Positions 1 to 6,537 are shown, numbered from the stretch's first letter. The stretch is 9,255 bases of DNA from Propionibacteriaceae bacterium (GCA_031268065.1 JAIRXX010000262.1:1-9255); one strand, 5' to 3'. Notes: generated by a model not told the origin, from the letters alone. Program-made: numbers and translations.

Positions 1-174
1 CTGCAGATGGCGCCTGCCGCGCTGAATTACTTCATCGGACGCCAATACGGCGCCGCCACCTACCAGGTCACCTGCGCGGCGGCGCTGCTGGTGGCGCTGC
101 CGGTGATGCTGACCTACTACATTTTGCAGCGCCGCTACGGATCAGACGCGCTAGCGGGAGCCCTCAAAGGGTAG
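1..174 (+). CDS. Carbohydrate ABC transporter permease, MalG type (C-terminal fragment)
   Basis: This is the last 57 codons of a gene that begins before the window, read in frame 1 and ending with TAG at 172-174. The fragment has one hydrophobic segment (about residues 25-43, rich in A, L, V, ending LPVMLTYY) followed by a basic stretch (LQRRYG) and the ending AGALKG. Inner-membrane permeases of the MalG/UgpE family that import sugars with ABC transporters typically end with a last transmembrane helix, an aromatic/basic stretch and a GxVKG-like tail. The second, complete permease in this window ends GGAVKG in the same way. The gene stops 75 bases before the oxidoreductase gene on the same strand, so they are probably in one operon. 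The substrate cannot be inferred from this piece. Family membership is fairly sure; the rest is not visible. Confidence 0.8.
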   Translation: MQMAPAALNYFIGRQYGAATYQVTCAAALLVALPVMLTYYILQRRYGSDALAGALKG

Positions 175-249
175 CGCGAGCGGCCTCGCCCGGCGGCTTC
201 GCCAAAAGATGCAGGGCAAAGGCCTTCCCAGTTGAGACAAGGAGAACTG

Positions 250-1320
250 ATGACACACAAAAAACCGGGAGTCGCCATCGTCGGCCTGGGATTGATCGCC
301 CGGACCCACGCCACGGCTTACCTGGCCAAGTCCGACGTTGTGGAGCTGGTCGCCGTCTGCGACTCTGACCCCGAGGTGGCACGGGCGTTCGCGGACGAGT
401 TCGGGGCGCGTCCCTACACTGACTACCGCGAGGTGCTGGCCGACGAGTCTGTTGACGTGGCGGATTTGATTTTGCCGCACAGCCTGCATCGGGAGATTGC
501 CATCGCCGCGCTTGACGCCGGGAAACATGTGCTGTTGGAGAAGCCCATCGCTCCCAACTATCCCGATTCGCTGGAGATTTACCGGCACGCCTTGGCGGCG
601 GGAGTCCATTTCATGGTGGCAGAAAACACCCGTTACATCGCCGCTTACCAAGCGATCGAAAAGGCGCTGCGGGACGGGCTCATCGGCGAAGTCATCCATG
701 CCCGCACGATTCTGCGGTCGAATGAGAAGGCCCACCTTTCCATGCCAGGCAATTGGCGCACCCGTTTCGATCTCGGCGGAGGGCTGGTGTTGGATACCGG
801 TGCCCACTCGTTCTACCTTTTAGCTTGGCTTTTGGGAGAGATTGAATCGCTGCGGGCGACGGGAAAGAAGCTCTTTGCGCTGCCGAACGAGATCGAAGAC
901 ACTGCAGAGGTATCAGGCATCTTGCGCAGCGGCGCCCATTTCTCCTGCGCTTTCACCTCGGTGTCCGAGGCTCCGCATTCCGAACGGCTGGAATTGTACG
1001 GGACCGAGGGCGCCCTGTTTATGGACCAGGCCGCCGATCCGGTGGTGAAACTGTTCCAAGGGCAATACGACTTCGCCGGACGGGCTTTGCCCGGTGTGCC
1101 CGTGGCGCTGGACGCCTGGCATCCCGGAGGATGGCATTTCGAGTCGGTGCTGACCGAGGTGGGGGATTTCGTTGATTCGCTGGTCGCCGGACGCGATCCG
1201 CTGATCGATTCGCGCGACTGCGTATATGCCATCGGCGTGGTCGATGCCGCCTACCGCTCCATCCGCGCAGGCGAGGAAGTGGTGCGGCTGGACGAGCTTA
1301 CCCGGAAGGCAATCCGATGA
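250..1320 (+). CDS. Gfo/Idh/MocA-family NAD(P)-dependent oxidoreductase
   Basis: A 356-residue cytosolic protein, normal length for this family, which oxidises or reduces hydroxyl groups of sugars, inositols and related compounds using NAD(P). The N-terminal Rossmann fold carries GLGLIA at residues 12-17. The hallmark EKP (97-99) holds the expected catalytic Lys98. The C-terminal substrate domain has the DLGGG segment followed by D182 and H186, the usual Asp/His pair. The ATG at 250 is chosen because AAGGAG (239-244) lies 5 bases upstream; a TTG at 232 would add six residues and place the ribosome site inside the gene. The gene follows a sugar permease and overlaps the next dehydrogenase by 4 bases (ATGA), so both are probably co-translated and act on one pathway. 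The family is clear; the substrate cannot be read from the sequence. Confidence 0.93.
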   Translation: MTHKKPGVAIVGLGLIARTHATAYLAKSDVVELVAVCDSDPEVARAFADEFGARPYTDYREVLADESVDVADLILPHSLHREIAIAALDAGKHVLLEKPIAPNYPDSLEIYRHALAAGVHFMVAENTRYIAAYQAIEKALRDGLIGEVIHARTILRSNEKAHLSMPGNWRTRFDLGGGLVLDTGAHSFYLLAWLLGEIESLRATGKKLFALPNEIEDTAEVSGILRSGAHFSCAFTSVSEAPHSERLELYGTEGALFMDQAADPVVKLFQGQYDFAGRALPGVPVALDAWHPGGWHFESVLTEVGDFVDSLVAGRDPLIDSRDCVYAIGVVDAAYRSIRAGEEVVRLDELTRKAIR

Positions 1321-2072
1321 CTGCGCTAGCCAGCGGGCGGTTGGCCGGGAAACGGGCGTTCGTGACCGGAGCCAGTCAAGGCATCGGCCGCGCCACGGCG
1401 CTGGCTTTCGCCAGCCAGGGCGCCCAGGTGTGGGCGGTCGGGCGCGACGCCGGGCATTTGGGGGAAGTCGCAGCTTTGGACCCCGCCATCACGCCGCTGT
1501 GTTTGGACGTGACGGACTATCCCGCGCTGAGTGCGGCTGTGGCGGACGTCGGGGCGTTGGACATCCTCTTCAATTGCGCCGGATGGGTTTGCCACGGCAG
1601 CGTCCTCGACATCTCGCCAGCCGATTGGGAGGCCAGTTTCGACGTCAACGTCACCGCCATGTTCCATTCCATCAGGGCCGCTCTGCCGGCCATGTTGGAA
1701 CGTGGCTGTGGGTCGATCATCAACGTCTCGTCGGTGGTTTCGTCAATCGCCGGAGTACCCAACCGGGCGGCCTATGGCGCGTCTAAAGCGGCTGTGATCG
1801 GACTCACCAAGGCTGTGGCGGCAGACTATGTGGCCAGCGGCGTGCGCTGCAACGCGCTGTGTCCGGGCACCACAATGTCGCCTTCCTTGGAAGCGCGGAT
1901 GGCCGCCACCGGCGACTTTGAAGCCGCCCGCCGCGCCTTCACCGCACGTCAGCCGATGGGCCGCCTTGGCCGTCCAGACGAGATGGCCGCCGCCGCAGTC
2001 TGGCTGGCCTCAGATGAATCGGCTTTCGCCACCGGAGTCGAGATCGTCATAGACGGGGGCCAAACCCTCTGA
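1317..2072 (+). CDS. Short-chain dehydrogenase, BDH2 / 2-keto-3-deoxy-L-fuconate dehydrogenase-like
   Basis: A 251-residue classical SDR. It shows the cofactor motif TGASQGIG (17-24), NCAG (86-89), N111, S139, Y153 and K157, which form the complete Asn-Ser-Tyr-Lys set, and it ends in the usual IDGG segment. From memory of the families, phrases such as LFNCAG, NRAAYGASKAAVIGLTKAVAAD, RCNALCPGT and LASDESAFATG are very close to mammalian BDH2/DHRS6 and to bacterial 2-keto-3-deoxy-L-fuconate dehydrogenase from the non-phosphorylated L-fucose pathway; Arg150, three residues before the Tyr, matches a substrate-binding Arg of that group. Its ATG overlaps the stop of the upstream oxidoreductase, which implies translational coupling. 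A role late in oxidative sugar or deoxy-sugar breakdown is an inference. A generic 3-oxoacyl reductase is less likely given these signatures. Confidence 0.92.
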   Translation: MTALASGRLAGKRAFVTGASQGIGRATALAFASQGAQVWAVGRDAGHLGEVAALDPAITPLCLDVTDYPALSAAVADVGALDILFNCAGWVCHGSVLDISPADWEASFDVNVTAMFHSIRAALPAMLERGCGSIINVSSVVSSIAGVPNRAAYGASKAAVIGLTKAVAADYVASGVRCNALCPGTTMSPSLEARMAATGDFEAARRAFTARQPMGRLGRPDEMAAAAVWLASDESAFATGVEIVIDGGQTL

Positions 2073-2195
2073 GCCGATCCGGTTGCCCCAAGGTGGCGGG
2101 ACAGGCTGCGCACGGGTGCTGGCGCTGAGTTGGCTGGCGGCTGGCACCACCTCCACGGGCCGAACCGGGATGCGGGAAATGTCGTAGCCGGCGTT

Positions 2196-2207
2196 TACGC
2201 TATTGGC
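2196..2207 (+). promoter_or_regulatory. Possible leaderless promoter of recQ
   Basis: The best recQ start, ATG at 2208, has no Shine-Dalgarno-like sequence in the 15 bases before it. TACGCT (2196-2201) fits the minimal -10 pattern TANNNT and ends six bases before the ATG, the arrangement seen for leaderless transcripts in actinobacteria. No convincing -35 box is present 16-18 bases further upstream. The match is weak on its own; the missing ribosome site is the main support. The rest of 2073-2207 shows no gene and no clear terminator. Confidence 0.35.
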
Positions 2208-4103
2208 ATGGTTGCTGTGGTTAACGCTCGTCCGCCTCGGTTCGCTGATGCCTTGGTGGCGCTGCGGGAGGTCTTTGGCTACGGCTCGTTTCGCGGCTTC
2301 CAAGCTGAGGTGGTGGCGCATGTCGCCGCTGGGTCTGACGCGGTGGTGTTGATGCCCACTGGCGGGGGAAAGTCGCTTTGCTATCAGCTTCCGGCGTTGC
2401 TGCGCGAGGGGACGGGTGTGGTGGTCTCGCCGCTGATCGCTTTGATGCAGGACCAGGTGGACGCGCTGGCGCAGGTCGGGTTGAAGACTGCTTTCCTCAA
2501 CTCGTCTCAGTCTTGGGAGCGGCAGCAGGAGGTGGAGCGGGAATTCCTCTTAGGCGAATTGGACCTGCTCTATCTGGCGCCGGAACGGCTGATCACTGGC
2601 GGGGCAAAGGAATTGCTGCAGCAAGGCCACGTCTCGCTTTTTGCCATTGACGAGGCGCATTGCGTCTCCCAATGGGGGCATGATTTTCGCCCCGACTATT
2701 TAGGGCTGGCGGTCTTGGCCGAGCTTTGGCCGAATGTGCCCCGGATTGCGCTCACTGCTACGGCGACCGCCGCCACCCACGCTGAGATTCGGCAACAATT
2801 GCGTCTGGAGGGCGCCCGTGATTTCGTGGCCTCATTCGACCGGCCCAATATCTGCTACCGCATCGAGCCGCGCCAGGCTGGCGCATCCCAATTGGTCGAT
2901 TTCATCCGGCGCGAGCATCCTGGTCGGGCTGGCATCGTCTATGCGCTGTCGCGGGCGAGGACGGAAAAATACGCTGAGACGCTCAGCCAGCATGGCATCC
3001 CCGCATTGCCATATCATGCCGGACTGGACGCCGCCACCCGCCGGGAGACCCAGGCCCGCTTCCTGCGCGAGGATGGCTTGGTTATCGTGGCGACTATCGC
3101 TTTTGGCATGGGCATTGACAAGCCCGACGTCCGCTTTGTCGCGCACGTCGATCTGCCTAAGTCGGTCGAGGGCTACTACCAAGAGACCGGTCGGGCCGGG
3201 CGCGACGGGGAACCGGCGACGGCCTGGATGGCCTACGGGTTGTCCGATGTGATGCAGCAGCGCGGCTTGATCGAGTCCTCTGCCGGATCGTTGGAGCGCA
3301 AACGCCTCGTCACCCGGCAGTTGGACGCGATGCTTGCCCTGTGCGAAACGGTCGGCTGTCGCCGGGTGGATTTATTGGGTTATTTCGGGGAGAGCGCCAC
3401 ACCTTGCGGCAATTGCGACACCTGCCTGGCCCCGCCCCAGGTCAGCGACGGCACCAGGGCGGCCCAGATGCTGCTTTCGACCATCGTCAGATTGGAGCGG
3501 GAGCGGGGACAGCATTTCGGCGCTGGCCAAGTCATCGATATTCTGCGCGGCCACTCCACCGAGAAGACCCGCTCTTGGAGGCACGAGAGCCTGACCACCT
3601 GGGGTTTGGGGCAAGATTTCAACGAGGCCGCCTGGAGGGCGGTGGTGCGGCAGCTATTGGCGCGTGGGGAGTTGGCAGTTGGCCCGCATTCCACGCTCAC
3701 GGTCACCGGGTTGAGCTGGGAAGTCATGCGCGGGGACCGCGAAGTCCCGCTGCGTGCCGAGGTGCTGCGCCGCGCCGCCGCCGCCTCGGTCTCGGGCAGG
3801 CGCAGCCCGACACCAGCCGGTGCCGCTGGAGCGGTTCAGGACTTGCCAGCAGAGCTAGACGACACCGCTTCGGCGTTGTTCGAGCAGTTGCGCGTTTGGC
3901 GCGGTGCCACCGCAAAAGCCGCGAGCCTGCCCGCCTATGTCGTCTTCCACGATTCCACGCTGCGGGCCATTGCCGTCGTCCGGCCCCGCACCCGTGCGGA
4001 GCTGTCTGGCATCCCTGGAATAGGCGCCGCCAAGCTGGACCGCTACGGCGATCAGATCATCGCCCTGCTTGAGTCCTGCGGTGTTCCAGAATCTGACGGA
4101 TAA
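2208..4103 (+). CDS. recQ: ATP-dependent DNA helicase RecQ
   Basis: A 631-residue 3'-5' DNA helicase, close to the 609 of E. coli RecQ, that unwinds recombination and stalled-fork structures. From the ATG at 2208 it contains motif 0 ([10 protein letters not shown], about 23-32), Walker A MPTGGGKS (49-56), motif II DEAH (148-151) with the RecQ-specific aromatic-rich loop after it, motif [10 protein letters not shown] (181-187), motif [11 protein letters not shown] and motif [12 protein letters not shown] (325-334). The zinc-binding cysteines C384, C400, C403 and C406 match the RecQ pattern. A winged-helix RQC region follows (about 414-520), then an Ala/Gly-rich linker (about 520-552) and an HRDC domain (about 554-624) with [20 protein letters not shown] at 2130 could add 26 residues, but these do not resemble RecQ; with ATG 2208 the Walker lysine is residue 55, near its place in E. 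coli. The gene is intact and functionally unrelated to the sugar genes around it. Confidence 0.97.
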   Translation: MVAVVNARPPRFADALVALREVFGYGSFRGFQAEVVAHVAAGSDAVVLMPTGGGKSLCYQLPALLREGTGVVVSPLIALMQDQVDALAQVGLKTAFLNSSQSWERQQEVEREFLLGELDLLYLAPERLITGGAKELLQQGHVSLFAIDEAHCVSQWGHDFRPDYLGLAVLAELWPNVPRIALTATATAATHAEIRQQLRLEGARDFVASFDRPNICYRIEPRQAGASQLVDFIRREHPGRAGIVYALSRARTEKYAETLSQHGIPALPYHAGLDAATRRETQARFLREDGLVIVATIAFGMGIDKPDVRFVAHVDLPKSVEGYYQETGRAGRDGEPATAWMAYGLSDVMQQRGLIESSAGSLERKRLVTRQLDAMLALCETVGCRRVDLLGYFGESATPCGNCDTCLAPPQVSDGTRAAQMLLSTIVRLERERGQHFGAGQVIDILRGHSTEKTRSWRHESLTTWGLGQDFNEAAWRAVVRQLLARGELAVGPHSTLTVTGLSWEVMRGDREVPLRAEVLRRAAAASVSGRRSPTPAGAAGAVQDLPAELDDTASALFEQLRVWRGATAKAASLPAYVVFHDSTLRAIAVVRPRTRAELSGIPGIGAAKLDRYGDQIIALLESCGVPESDG

Positions 4104-4248
4104 ACCGGGCGTTAAGAGTTCTCGCGCAATGTCCGAGCCTGGCGAGAGCGGTCTAGGCGCTTCCGAATCCCGCTAGCGCTGGCCATGCCGACTTTGCCGG
4201 TGACTTCGGTCAATGCCCCAAAAATATGCGTTGTCGGGTGTCGCCTTG
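4104..4248. other. Intergenic stretch after recQ with no recognised gene
   Basis: This is the upstream part of the gap between recQ and the isomerase gene. I see no family-like reading frame. There are only short inverted repeats: a 4-bp stem with a TTCG loop at 4201-4212, and weak pairings around AGCGCT near 4174. None is followed by a T-run, so no confident recQ terminator can be named. Confidence 0.5.
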
Positions 4249-4278
4249 TTGACACGAAAGGGTCGCTGGGTTCAATAT
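4249..4278 (+). promoter_or_regulatory. Putative promoter of the isomerase gene
   Basis: A perfect -35 hexamer TTGACA (4249-4254) is followed after 18 bases by CAATAT (4273-4278), a poor -10 box that keeps only A2, A5 and T6 of TATAAT. Transcription would start near 4285, inside the operator at 4279-4292, leaving a leader of about 26 bases with GAAAGG (4297-4302) as ribosome site. The perfect -35 and the operator immediately downstream support the assignment; the weak -10 lowers certainty. Confidence 0.55.
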
Positions 4279-4292
4279 TGGTAACGATTCCA
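4279..4292 (+). promoter_or_regulatory. LacI-type operator, site 1
   Basis: TGGTAACGATTCCA is an imperfect palindrome with a central CG, the form bound by LacI-family repressors, whose hinge helices insert at a central CpG. It overlaps the expected transcription start of the isomerase gene, so bound repressor would block initiation. It shares 13 of 14 positions with each of the sites at 5017 and 5081 when these are read on the opposite strand. The LacI-family protein encoded at 8291 is the likely binder (inferred). Confidence 0.8.
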
Positions 4293-4310
4293 GTTTGAAA
4301 GGTTAGCCAC

Positions 4311-5051
4311 ATGAAACGTTCAGCAATGGATGAGGCGGTGTCGGGTGCGCTCGACTATGCCGCAGTCCGGCAATTCGAGTTGCCAGCGTTCGCCTACTGG
4401 GGCCGCCAGGATTGGCTGGATCGCGTCGAGATGCTCATTCCGACTCTGGAGCGCGGCTTGGGATGGGACGTGACCGACTTCGGAAGTGGTGACTTCGCGG
4501 CCTATGGACTGACCTTGTGTACGCTGCGCAACGGAACTTTGAGTGAGCGGGATGCTGGGATAGGGCAGACGTTTGCCGAGAAAGTGATGCTCGTCCGGGT
4601 CGATCAGGAGACACCGTTTCACCTGCATAATTTCAAGACCGAAGACATCATAAACCGTGGTGGGGGCGTACTTCGTGTCGAAATCTATCCCGCTGCGCAC
4701 ACAGCGGCTGGACAGGTGGAGCTTGGTGGCGGACAGGTCACGACGCTGGTCGACGGGATTCAGCGAGTCGTGGCGGCGGGGAAGGCGGTTGACTTGGCGC
4801 CAGGGCAATCCATTCAGGTTCCACGCGGTTGCCTGCACCGCTTCTGGGCTGTGCGGGTGCCGGTGTTGGCGGCTGAAGTTTCATGCGTCAACGATGACCT
4901 CGAAGACAATCTATTCCTGATGCCCGGCCCGCGCTATCCGCAGATTGAAGAAGACTCCCCAGCGAGGTTCCTCTTGGTGGCCGAGTACGAAGAACTGCTA
5001 CGACAGCCTCTCGTTACGGAATCGTTACCAATTAGTCCTAAAAGACCTTGA
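4311..5051 (+). CDS. D-lyxose ketol-isomerase family protein (cupin)
   Basis: A 246-residue cytosolic cupin of the D-lyxose isomerase family, metal-dependent enzymes that interconvert D-lyxose and D-xylulose and also D-mannose and D-fructose (EC 5.3.1.15). Family signatures recalled here are LPAFAYW (24-30), GWDVTDFGSGDF (51-62), EDIINRGGG (111-119) and EVSCVNDD (189-196). The metal ligands expected from the family, two His in HxH, a Glu five residues on and a later His, are seen as H104, H106, E111 and H176. The ATG at 4311 is preceded by GAAAGG (4297-4302) at 8 bases. The final dozen residues contain operator site 2, and the stop codon lies inside the -35 box of the next promoter. It is predicted to be controlled by the LacI-family protein through site 1. 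No kinase for the ketose product is in the window. Preference for lyxose, mannose or L-ribose cannot be decided. Confidence 0.9.
   Translation: MKRSAMDEAVSGALDYAAVRQFELPAFAYWGRQDWLDRVEMLIPTLERGLGWDVTDFGSGDFAAYGLTLCTLRNGTLSERDAGIGQTFAEKVMLVRVDQETPFHLHNFKTEDIINRGGGVLRVEIYPAAHTAAGQVELGGGQVTTLVDGIQRVVAAGKAVDLAPGQSIQVPRGCLHRFWAVRVPVLAAEVSCVNDDLEDNLFLMPGPRYPQIEEDSPARFLLVAEYEELLRQPLVTESLPISPKRP
5017..5030 (-). promoter_or_regulatory. LacI-type operator, site 2, inside the end of the isomerase gene
   Basis: On the - strand this reads TGGTAACGATTCCG, identical to site 1 except for the last base; the shared run ATTGGTAACGATTCC is 15 bases. It lies within codons near the 3' end of the isomerase gene and 18 bases upstream of the -35 box at 5048. 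An extra half-site CGTTAC at 5012-5017 repeats the one at 5023-5028 with an 11-bp period. Its centre is 64 bp, about six helical turns, from the centre of site 3, so two repressor dimers would lie on roughly the same face of the DNA. Confidence 0.75.
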
Positions 5052-5077
5052 CGATAGCCAAATTTCCGCTTTATGAT
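5048..5077 (+). promoter_or_regulatory. Promoter of the ABC importer operon
   Basis: TTGACG (5048-5053) and TATGAT (5072-5077), 18 bases apart, each match the sigma-70-type consensus at 5 of 6 positions. The -35 box includes the TGA stop of the isomerase gene (5049-5051). The predicted start near 5084 falls within operator site 3. There is no room for a terminator between the two genes, so transcripts from the isomerase promoter could also run into the importer genes. Confidence 0.75.
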
Positions 5078-5080
5078 AAT

Positions 5081-5094
5081 TGGAAACGTTACCA
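5081..5094 (+). promoter_or_regulatory. LacI-type operator, site 3, at the importer start site
   Basis: TGGAAACGTTACCA is the most symmetric of the three sites: its reverse complement is TGGTAACGTTTCCA, so only one base in each half breaks the palindrome. It begins three bases after the -10 box and covers the predicted transcription start. This position is the classical one for repression of a sugar importer by a LacI-family protein that releases DNA when the sugar is present. Confidence 0.85.
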
Positions 5095-5194
5095 CCTGGC
5101 TACGCGCAGTGCTGCGGGGAAATCCTGGGGCAGGTGTGGGACATCTAGGCGAGGGTCAAATCCCTCGTGACAAGCTGATATAGGAGTCATTCGG
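5095..5194 (+). promoter_or_regulatory. Structured 5' leader of the binding-protein mRNA
   Basis: The leader is about 110 bases if transcription starts near 5084. It can form CACCTG (5093-5098) with CAGGTG (5131-5136), enclosing a small CGCA/TGCG stem (5105-5116), and a separate hairpin CGAGGG (5150-5155) with CCCTCG (5162-5167) around a six-base loop. The ribosome site TAGGAG (5181-5186) follows and is outside these stems. No known riboswitch class is recognised. The hairpins might protect the mRNA end; that is inference. Confidence 0.4.
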
Positions 5195-6466
5195 ATGAAG
5201 AGCAAGAAAGATTGGGCAGTTGCCGTGGCACTGGGGGTCGCGGGGGCGTTGACGCTCAGCGGCTGTGTGGGCGACATTCAGCCCACTGGCGACACTAGTG
5301 GCACAGGAGAACCCGCGACCACTTTGACGATTTCCAGATTCGCTGGCCCCTGGGCTGACGCATTGACTGAAGTGGTCAAGGGGTTCACTGAAGAGACCGG
5401 CATCCAAGTGCGTGTTGACGCCATCGACTACGCCCAGCTTCAGCAGAAGCAAACGCTGAACATGGGTGAGAAGACCGGGGAATACGACGTCGTGTACGTC
5501 CCGGAGAATTGGTATTCGCAGTACATAGCCGCAGGGTATCTGGAAGCTTTGGACGACAATTTGTCTGACCCAGCCATAACAGGGCAGTACGTACCCACCG
5601 CTATGGACATTCTGAAAGGGGCAGATGGCTTGGTGTACGGCTTGCCCGATTCGGTGCAGACCGATCTGATGTGTTACAACACCGACGCTTTTGCCGAGGC
5701 TGGCCTGGAAATCCCGGCCACTTGGGATGAGATGTTGCCAGTCGCCAAGCACTTCAAAGATGCCGGTACCGGCATAGCGATGCCCGCCCGCCAAGGCACC
5801 GCCGCCGCAGACGTGCTGATCACGCTGGCCCAGGGCAATGGCGGCTCGGTGCTAAAGCCCGACGGTTCGCTCAACCTCACCAGCCCAGAAGTGGTTGAGG
5901 CTGCGACGTTCAATCAGGAATTGGTGAAGTATTCGGTGGATGGCTCCACTTCGTGGCACTTCGATGAGTCCGTCAAGGCGCTTCAATTCGGTGAGGCGCC
6001 CTTGGGTGTCTGCCTGTCCGGGCTTGCCAGTGCCTTGGAAGACGCCGCGCAGTCGAAGGTAGTCGGGAAGCTGGCCTATCGGCCAATGCCCTATAAGAAA
6101 GCTGTTGGCGGCTATCTGCTCACCTGGAATTACTCGGTGGCAGCAGATTCCAAGCACAAGGCTGAAGCTGTGAAACTCGTCGAATGGCTGAGCGGCCAGG
6201 CGGCGCAGCGGGCGATGCTTGAGGCGTATCCGGGTCCGGTGTCGTTGCGCAATGACCTATTTGAAGACGCCAGCTTGGGTGAGAAGTACCCCTGGATACC
6301 TGCCATCAAGGAGACGTTGTCGAATTCCACGCCTCCGCCGCTCTCGACAGGCTCCGCCAAGTTTATGGACGCTGTGGGCGCCGCGATGAATGGGGTCTTT
6401 GTGAACGGGACTGATCCGAAGACCGCGTTGGCTGAGGCTGAGAAGCAATTGGAAGGTGATTTCTGA
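5195..6466 (+). CDS. Extracellular sugar-binding lipoprotein of an ABC importer (family 1)
   Basis: A 423-residue solute-binding protein that captures the sugar outside the cell and hands it to the two permeases encoded next. It starts with a lipoprotein signal peptide: basic KSKK, a hydrophobic core (about 7-21) and the lipobox LSGC with Cys24 as lipid attachment site, followed by a Gly/Thr/Asp-rich linker. The mature part has family 1 features: TLTISRFAGPWADAL at the start, GFTEETGIQV, a YDVVYVPENW segment, YGLPDSVQTDLMCYNTDAF, PATWDEM, and a long helical C-terminus. Length is normal for the family. The ATG at 5195 has TAGGAG eight bases upstream. The gene has its own promoter and operator (5048-5094) and is followed by a strong hairpin. 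The family is secure; the ligand is inferred only from the isomerase neighbour (lyxose, mannose or related sugars). Confidence 0.93.
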   Translation: MKSKKDWAVAVALGVAGALTLSGCVGDIQPTGDTSGTGEPATTLTISRFAGPWADALTEVVKGFTEETGIQVRVDAIDYAQLQQKQTLNMGEKTGEYDVVYVPENWYSQYIAAGYLEALDDNLSDPAITGQYVPTAMDILKGADGLVYGLPDSVQTDLMCYNTDAFAEAGLEIPATWDEMLPVAKHFKDAGTGIAMPARQGTAAADVLITLAQGNGGSVLKPDGSLNLTSPEVVEAATFNQELVKYSVDGSTSWHFDESVKALQFGEAPLGVCLSGLASALEDAAQSKVVGKLAYRPMPYKKAVGGYLLTWNYSVAADSKHKAEAVKLVEWLSGQAAQRAMLEAYPGPVSLRNDLFEDASLGEKYPWIPAIKETLSNSTPPPLSTGSAKFMDAVGAAMNGVFVNGTDPKTALAEAEKQLEGDF

Positions 6467-6470
6467 CAGC

Positions 6471-6518
6471 TGGCAAGACTGCTGGGCGTTCAAGGAGGGG
6501 AACGCCCAGCAGTCGCCA
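6471..6518. repeat. Long perfect inverted repeat (mRNA hairpin) between binding protein and permease
   Basis: GACTGCTGGGCGTTC (6477-6491) pairs perfectly with GAACGCCCAGCAGTC (6500-6514) around the eight-base loop AAGGAGGG (6492-6499). Beyond a two-base AA bulge, TGGC (6471-6474) pairs with GCCA (6515-6518), giving 19 pairs in all. It begins four bases after the binding-protein stop codon. No T-run follows, so it is not a classical intrinsic terminator. By analogy with hairpins between malE and malF it probably stabilises the upstream mRNA or lets only part of transcription continue, making more binding protein than permease. The purine loop looks like a Shine-Dalgarno sequence, but no start codon lies at a usable distance from it. 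Confidence 0.9.
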
Positions 6519-6537
6519 AGCTAGGTCCGGTGGCACT

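Noticed and set aside
151..807. 218-codon - strand frame opposite the Gfo/Idh gene
   Set aside because: It is antisense to a gene with complete family motifs and shows no recognisable domain itself.
2115..2148. Possible terminator after the SDR gene (GGTGC pairing with GCACC, 9 pairs with two G-U)
   Set aside because: The stem is weak, the loop is long and no T-run follows.
3341..4072. 243-codon + strand frame inside recQ
   Set aside because: The recQ frame over this span carries clear zinc, RQC and HRDC motifs; the alternative is an Arg/Ala/Gly-rich product typical of a GC-rich shadow frame.
4201..4212. TGAC-TTCG-GTCA mini-hairpin after recQ
   Set aside because: The loop is of the stable UUCG type, but the stem is only four pairs and there is no T-run, too little to call a terminator.
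4112..4312. 66-codon reading frame on the - strand across the recQ-isomerase gap
   Set aside because: It runs back through the promoter, operator and ribosome site of the isomerase gene, has no ribosome site of its own and resembles no family I know.
5150..5167. Sequence resembling a tRNA T-arm (GAGGG-TCAAAT-CCCTC), a possible integration site
   Set aside because: The loop is six rather than seven bases and no acceptor, D or anticodon arm surrounds it. No integrase or repeat partner is present, so it is treated as a leader hairpin.
5156..5794. 212-codon - strand frame opposite the binding-protein gene
   Set aside because: It lies antisense to a well-supported lipoprotein gene, with no family motifs or ribosome site; such frames are common in GC-rich DNA.
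6492..6499. AAGGAGGG as the ribosome site for a small gene
   Set aside because: No ATG, GTG or TTG lies 4-12 bases downstream, and the sequence is the loop of a strong hairpin.
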